Position numbers and translations under genes: made by a program
Shown: positions 3,489 through 6,124 of the stretch, one piece after another
Numbering within the stretch: the stretch's first letter is position 1
Layout of the letters: each line of letters opens with the position of its first letter
The notes under the pieces: generated by a model
Seen by the model: only the letters and a program-made list of their open reading frames with translations
Databases searched by the model: none
Told to the model about the DNA's origin: nothing
Origin: an uncultured Oscillibacter sp.
GTDB taxonomy: Bacteria > Bacillota > Clostridia > Oscillospirales > Oscillospiraceae
Direction of reading: 5' to 3'
Length of the DNA stretch: 6,124 nucleotides
Assembly: GCA_946530565.1 (NCBI GenBank)
Contig: CAMNAE010000111.1
Span: forward strand, 1 to 6,124

Positions 3489-4839
3489 GTACGTCAAGCC
3501 GACCTACAGCTTCCGCGAGATCATGGAGCTCCAAAAGCTCCCGCTCGCCGACAAGGTGGCAATCTCCTGTGAGGCTCTGCGGCGCGCCTTCCGGCTCCAC
3601 TCACCGAAGCACCGCATGGCACTTGCCTTCTCGGGCGGCAAGGACAGTCAGGTCGTCTCCGACCTGATCGAGCGATACTTCCCGGACATGCACGCTCGGA
3701 TGTACTGCATCTTCGGCAACACAGGCATCGAGTTTCCGGAAAGTCTGCGATTCGCCCGTGAGTATGGGCGGGAGCACTACGGCGACCGCTTCCACGAGAC
3801 GGAGCTGTCCAAGCTGGAGGAGGATGAGCTGCGGTATGACTTCGCGCGGGAGCTCGTCGCAGAGCTCGAGCGTGAGGGCGCACTGGACGAGATCCTAAAG
3901 CCGGACGGCAAGCTCAAGGGGCAGAAAGCCCTCATACAAGCGGCAATCAAGCGCGGCTACGAGCTGACGCGAAAAAACTGCTACTTTAAGGGACACCCGA
4001 AAAACTTTGCTTACTGCGTGGAGCAGTACGGCGCGCCCCTGCTGGGCAAGTCGGCGAGCAAGCTGGACGCTCACCGCATCAACATCGAGTGCTTTTTGCG
4101 ATACTCTGCGACCGCTTCGGACGAGGAGGAGCTAAAGGCCTACTACGACGTCCTCCGCGAGTGCAAGTTCTCGCAGCACTGCTGCAAGCTACTTAAAAAA
4201 GAGCCCTCTGAGCGGATGCAAGCCGCGCTGGACGTGGACATGATCTTCAAGGGGCTCATGGCGTCGGAGAGCCGGAGCCGCATGATGTCGATAGCGACCC
4301 GCGGGCATATCTTCGAGTCGCACCGTGACCACATCACGGACGGGGCGTTTTATCACGTCTCACCGATCGCTATGTGGACGGATGACGATGTCTGGGAGTA
4401 CATCCACACGCACGGCCTGAGATACTCACCGCTGTACGACATCACATACACGGCTGCAGACGGCACGACGCAACACATCAAGCGAAATGGCTGTATCATG
4501 TGTGGGACGGACATCGCCTTCCCCGATAATCACCTCGCCGTCTTGCGTCAGACGCACCCCACCGCGTGGAAGAGCTGCATGGATCACTTCGGATATGCCG
4601 AGCAGCTATACAAGCTCTTCCGGATCAAGAAAAACACCGCGATCCTTGACGCCTTCACCGATGAGGGCACCAAGGCGAGACTGATCGAGCGCTTCGGCGA
4701 CAGCAAGAGCCTGCTGGAGGATAGGCCGTGCGCGTATGACGAGTACGGCGAGCTGGTAGATCTTACCGGCACAGGCCTCGACAGTGAGTACGACGCCGAG
4801 GTGCTAGTGACGCCGGAAGGACAGCTCCGGCTGATATGA
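3475..4839 (+). CDS. Phosphoadenosine-phosphosulfate (PAPS) reductase-family protein
   Basis: A 454-residue member of the PAPS reductase/ATP-pyrophosphatase superfamily. The PP-loop SGGKDS is at 53-58. Family landmarks follow: CIFGNTGIEFPESLRF (78-93), SESRSR (264-269), and PIAMWTDDDVWEYI (297-310) with LRYSPLYD (315-322). C236-C237 and C340-X2-C343 reproduce the Cys-Cys...Cys-X2-Cys pattern that binds a 4Fe-4S cluster in APS reductases, so a redox or sulfur-transfer role is plausible. Residues about 110-230 are a large Lys/Glu-rich insertion relative to a minimal reductase. The start at 3475 is chosen for its AAGGAGGT (3459-3466) and 8-base spacer; upstream in-frame sequence is low quality. 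Phages carry such genes commonly. Candidate roles are sulfur activation for DNA phosphorothioation (DndC-like) or other nucleic-acid thiolation, or assimilatory sulfate reduction. No DndB/D/E-like gene is visible. Confidence 0.9.
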   Translation: MDASKYVKPTYSFREIMELQKLPLADKVAISCEALRRAFRLHSPKHRMALAFSGGKDSQVVSDLIERYFPDMHARMYCIFGNTGIEFPESLRFAREYGREHYGDRFHETELSKLEEDELRYDFARELVAELEREGALDEILKPDGKLKGQKALIQAAIKRGYELTRKNCYFKGHPKNFAYCVEQYGAPLLGKSASKLDAHRINIECFLRYSATASDEEELKAYYDVLRECKFSQHCCKLLKKEPSERMQAALDVDMIFKGLMASESRSRMMSIATRGHIFESHRDHITDGAFYHVSPIAMWTDDDVWEYIHTHGLRYSPLYDITYTAADGTTQHIKRNGCIMCGTDIAFPDNHLAVLRQTHPTAWKSCMDHFGYAEQLYKLFRIKKNTAILDAFTDEGTKARLIERFGDSKSLLEDRPCAYDEYGELVDLTGTGLDSEYDAEVLVTPEGQLRLI

Positions 4840-4852
4840 GAGGAGTGATAAG

Positions 4853-5200
4853 ATGCCGAAAAGATACGGAAACGAAGTCTACGACGCCGTCTGGCGGATG
4901 CACACCGCTGGTAAGACCTACGACGAGATCTCCGCGACGCTGAGCATCCCGAAGACGACAATCGGAGGTATCATCCACCGCATCCGCAACTCGACCGGAA
5001 GGCCGGAGCGAGAGCTAGACGCGATCCACGCCGAGAAGATGAAACCGGCGGTGCCGTCGTGGATGGACTGCGTCCAGCCCCTGCACGAGCACAAAAAGCA
5101 GCTGGAAAAGCAAGTCGAGGAGAAGGCCGAGGAGCTGCGAAAAGCCCGAGAGGAGCTGGACAGCTATCTGGCCACGCTGAAGGAGCTGATGGGCGGATGA
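4853..5200 (+). CDS. HTH protein with C-terminal coiled coil
   Basis: A 115-residue protein. The N-terminal half has a homeodomain/resolvase-type HTH (about 8-46: YDAVWRMHTAGKTYDEISAT, then LSIPKTTIGGIIHRIRN), in which TYDEISATL and SIPKTTIGGII would be the positioning and recognition helices. A linker (50-77) leads to a strongly charged coiled coil (about 78-111: HKKQLEKQVEEKAEELRKAR, EELDSYLATLKELM), likely for dimerisation. It starts 13 bases after the PAPS-reductase-like stop with a GAGGAG ribosome site, and its stop overlaps the methyltransferase-like start (ATGA). It might regulate the early region or serve as a DNA-binding partner of the neighbouring enzymes. A terminase small subunit usually has a similar HTH; without a large subunit in the window this is only a possibility. 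Confidence 0.8.
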   Translation: MPKRYGNEVYDAVWRMHTAGKTYDEISATLSIPKTTIGGIIHRIRNSTGRPERELDAIHAEKMKPAVPSWMDCVQPLHEHKKQLEKQVEEKAEELRKAREELDSYLATLKELMGG

Positions 5201-5859
5201 GAGTGCTGGTCGCTTGTGAAGAAAGTCAGCGCGTCTGCATGGCGTTCCGCGAGCGCGGGCACATCGCGTATAGCTGCGACATCCAGGAGCCGAGCGGCGG
5301 CCACCCGGAGTGGCACATCCTCGGGGACGTGCTGGAGGTACTCGACGGCGGAGGCTTCGATACGATGGACGGCTCCAGCCGGTATGTGCAGGCGTGGGAC
5401 ATCATCATCGCACACCCGCCTTGCACATACCTCACGGCGGCGGGGGCGCGGTTGCTGTTTGACCGCGAGCATATGATCGTGGACGAGTTCCGCGAGCGCG
5501 AGGGATGGAAGGCCGCGAAGTTATTCCGGCGTCTGCTGTACGCAGACTGCCCGCGCGTCTGCGTCGAAAATCCCGCGCCGATGCACTACTTCCGACTGCC
5601 GCCGTATACGCAGATCGTGGAGCCGTATATGTTCGGGCATCCATGGAAGAAAAGGACGTGTCTCTGGCTTCGCGGCCTTCCTCCGCTGGAGCCGACTGAC
5701 ATCGTCAGGCCGACGTCCTGCTGGGTGCAGTGCGCCGGGCGAAACAACCGCACGAAGCTGCGCGGGGAGAGGGGTGCGACAAGCGCCAAGGACCGCTCCA
5801 AGACCTTCGAGGGCATCGCGCAGGCTATGGCAGAGCAGTGGGGAGGTACTGATATATGA
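5197..5859 (+). CDS. Phage SAM-methyltransferase-like protein (cytosine-C5-like motifs)
   Basis: A 220-residue protein of a family I recognise from many phages, often labelled DNA cytosine methyltransferase. Residues 3-12 (VLVACEESQR) and 16-29 (AFRERGHIAYSCDI) correspond to the SAM-binding motif I/II region. WDIIIAHPPCTYL (67-79) is motif IV with the Pro-Cys pair (C76) that is the nucleophile in C5 methyltransferases. VCVENPAP (121-128) matches the ENV-type motif VI. The C-terminal part (FGHPWKKRTCLWLRGLPPL; RSKTFEGIAQAMAEQWGG) is typical of this phage family. There is no target-recognition domain, and at 220 residues it is much shorter than a standard C5 enzyme, so substrate and activity are uncertain. 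The start 5197 is preferred over an in-frame start at 5059, which would read through the HTH gene; AAGGAG lies just upstream. Confidence 0.82.
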   Translation: MRVLVACEESQRVCMAFRERGHIAYSCDIQEPSGGHPEWHILGDVLEVLDGGGFDTMDGSSRYVQAWDIIIAHPPCTYLTAAGARLLFDREHMIVDEFREREGWKAAKLFRRLLYADCPRVCVENPAPMHYFRLPPYTQIVEPYMFGHPWKKRTCLWLRGLPPLEPTDIVRPTSCWVQCAGRNNRTKLRGERGATSAKDRSKTFEGIAQAMAEQWGGTDI

Positions 5860-6083
5860 TCCGCTACGAAAACGACTGCGTGAGCTGCGAGGAGTGCCGC
5901 GACTGCGGCGCCAAGAAGCGCACGCCGAGGATCTACTGCGACGGGTGCGGCGTAAGACTGTACCGAGATGACACCGTGTACACGCTGCCCGGAAAGTCGC
6001 ACCTGTGCATGGACTGCGCGCTGGCGCTCGTGCCGCACGCCGACGGAGAGGAGGTGCTGCCGGATGAGACGATGGACTTGTGA
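5856..6083 (+). CDS. Small cysteine-rich zinc-binding protein
   Basis: A 75-residue protein dense in CX2C motifs: C8-X2-C11-X2-C14-X2-C17, then C28-X2-C31 and C51-X2-C54. The pair C28/C31 with C51/C54 (YCDGCG ... HLCMDC) looks like one treble-clef or zinc-ribbon site. The first four cysteines could bind a second metal ion or, with CX2CX2CX2C spacing, an iron-sulfur cluster; the last reading is speculative. ATGA overlap with the methyltransferase-like gene and a GGGAGGT ribosome site support translation. Small proteins with a YCDGCG...LC..C core are common in gut phages and have no settled function; DNA or protein binding is likely. Confidence 0.75.
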   Translation: MIRYENDCVSCEECRDCGAKKRTPRIYCDGCGVRLYRDDTVYTLPGKSHLCMDCALALVPHADGEEVLPDETMDL

Positions 6084-6124
6084 GCACTGCGGAGCATCTG
6101 CTGCGCCCATCGAGGTCCTACAGT
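6064..6124 (+). CDS. Start of a possible small zinc-ribbon gene, cut by right edge
   Basis: Twenty codons are visible, beginning MRRWTCEHCGASAAPIEVLQ. A strong AGAGGAGGTG (near 6047-6056) sits about 8 bases before the ATG, which overlaps the previous gene by 20 bases. WTCEHCG suggests the first half of a zinc ribbon, consistent with the neighbouring gene. The end is outside the window, so identity and length are open. Confidence 0.5.
   Translation, partial: MRRWTCEHCGASAAPIEVLQ

Noticed and set aside
1..6124. CRISPR array, tRNA, rRNA or insertion sequence
   Set aside because: No regularly spaced repeats, no cloverleaf-like or rRNA-like stretch and no transposase were seen. The attachment site, if present, probably lies beyond the integrase end outside the window.

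Overview
The window looks like the lysogeny switch and the start of the early region of a temperate phage or related integrative element, from a GC-rich Firmicute, most likely a gut Clostridia (Oscillospiraceae/Ruminococcaceae-like). The basis is: strong AGGAGG-type ribosome binding sites throughout, an integrase with an N-terminal zinc ribbon, a repressor/ImmA-type peptidase pair, a Thr-rich lipoprotein of a clostridial type, and a long run of tiny overlapping early genes. Host assignment is inference; no rRNA, tRNA or host housekeeping gene is present.

Left block (1-1950, minus strand): a tightly packed leftward operon of Xre-family repressor, ImmA/IrrE-type zinc peptidase, secreted lipoprotein and tyrosine integrase. 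The integrase runs off the left edge before its catalytic domain. Successive genes overlap or lie within 4 bases of each other, so one leftward transcript probably makes the immunity protein, its protease, a candidate superinfection-exclusion lipoprotein and the integrase.

Switch (1951-2227): an AT-rich island in an otherwise GC-rich window. It holds two near-consensus sigma-A promoters with identical hexamers (TTGACT, 17 bases, TATACT), one on each strand. They point towards each other, so the predicted transcripts overlap by about 64 bases. Inverted and direct repeats surround the promoters and are candidate operators. This is the most interesting part of the window.

Right block (2228-6124, plus strand): a Cro-like repressor is followed by at least ten rightward genes, most joined by ATGA stop/start overlaps. 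In order: Cro-like protein, an unknown 67-residue protein, an excisionase-like HTH protein, an unknown 70-residue protein, a single-span membrane protein, a small helical protein, a PAPS-reductase-family enzyme with an APS-reductase-like cysteine pattern, an HTH/coiled-coil protein, a phage methyltransferase-like protein, a small zinc protein, and the start of a second possible zinc protein cut by the right edge. The PAPS-reductase-like and methyltransferase-like genes, with the HTH gene between them, could form a nucleic-acid modification cassette, but neither substrate can be read from the sequence.
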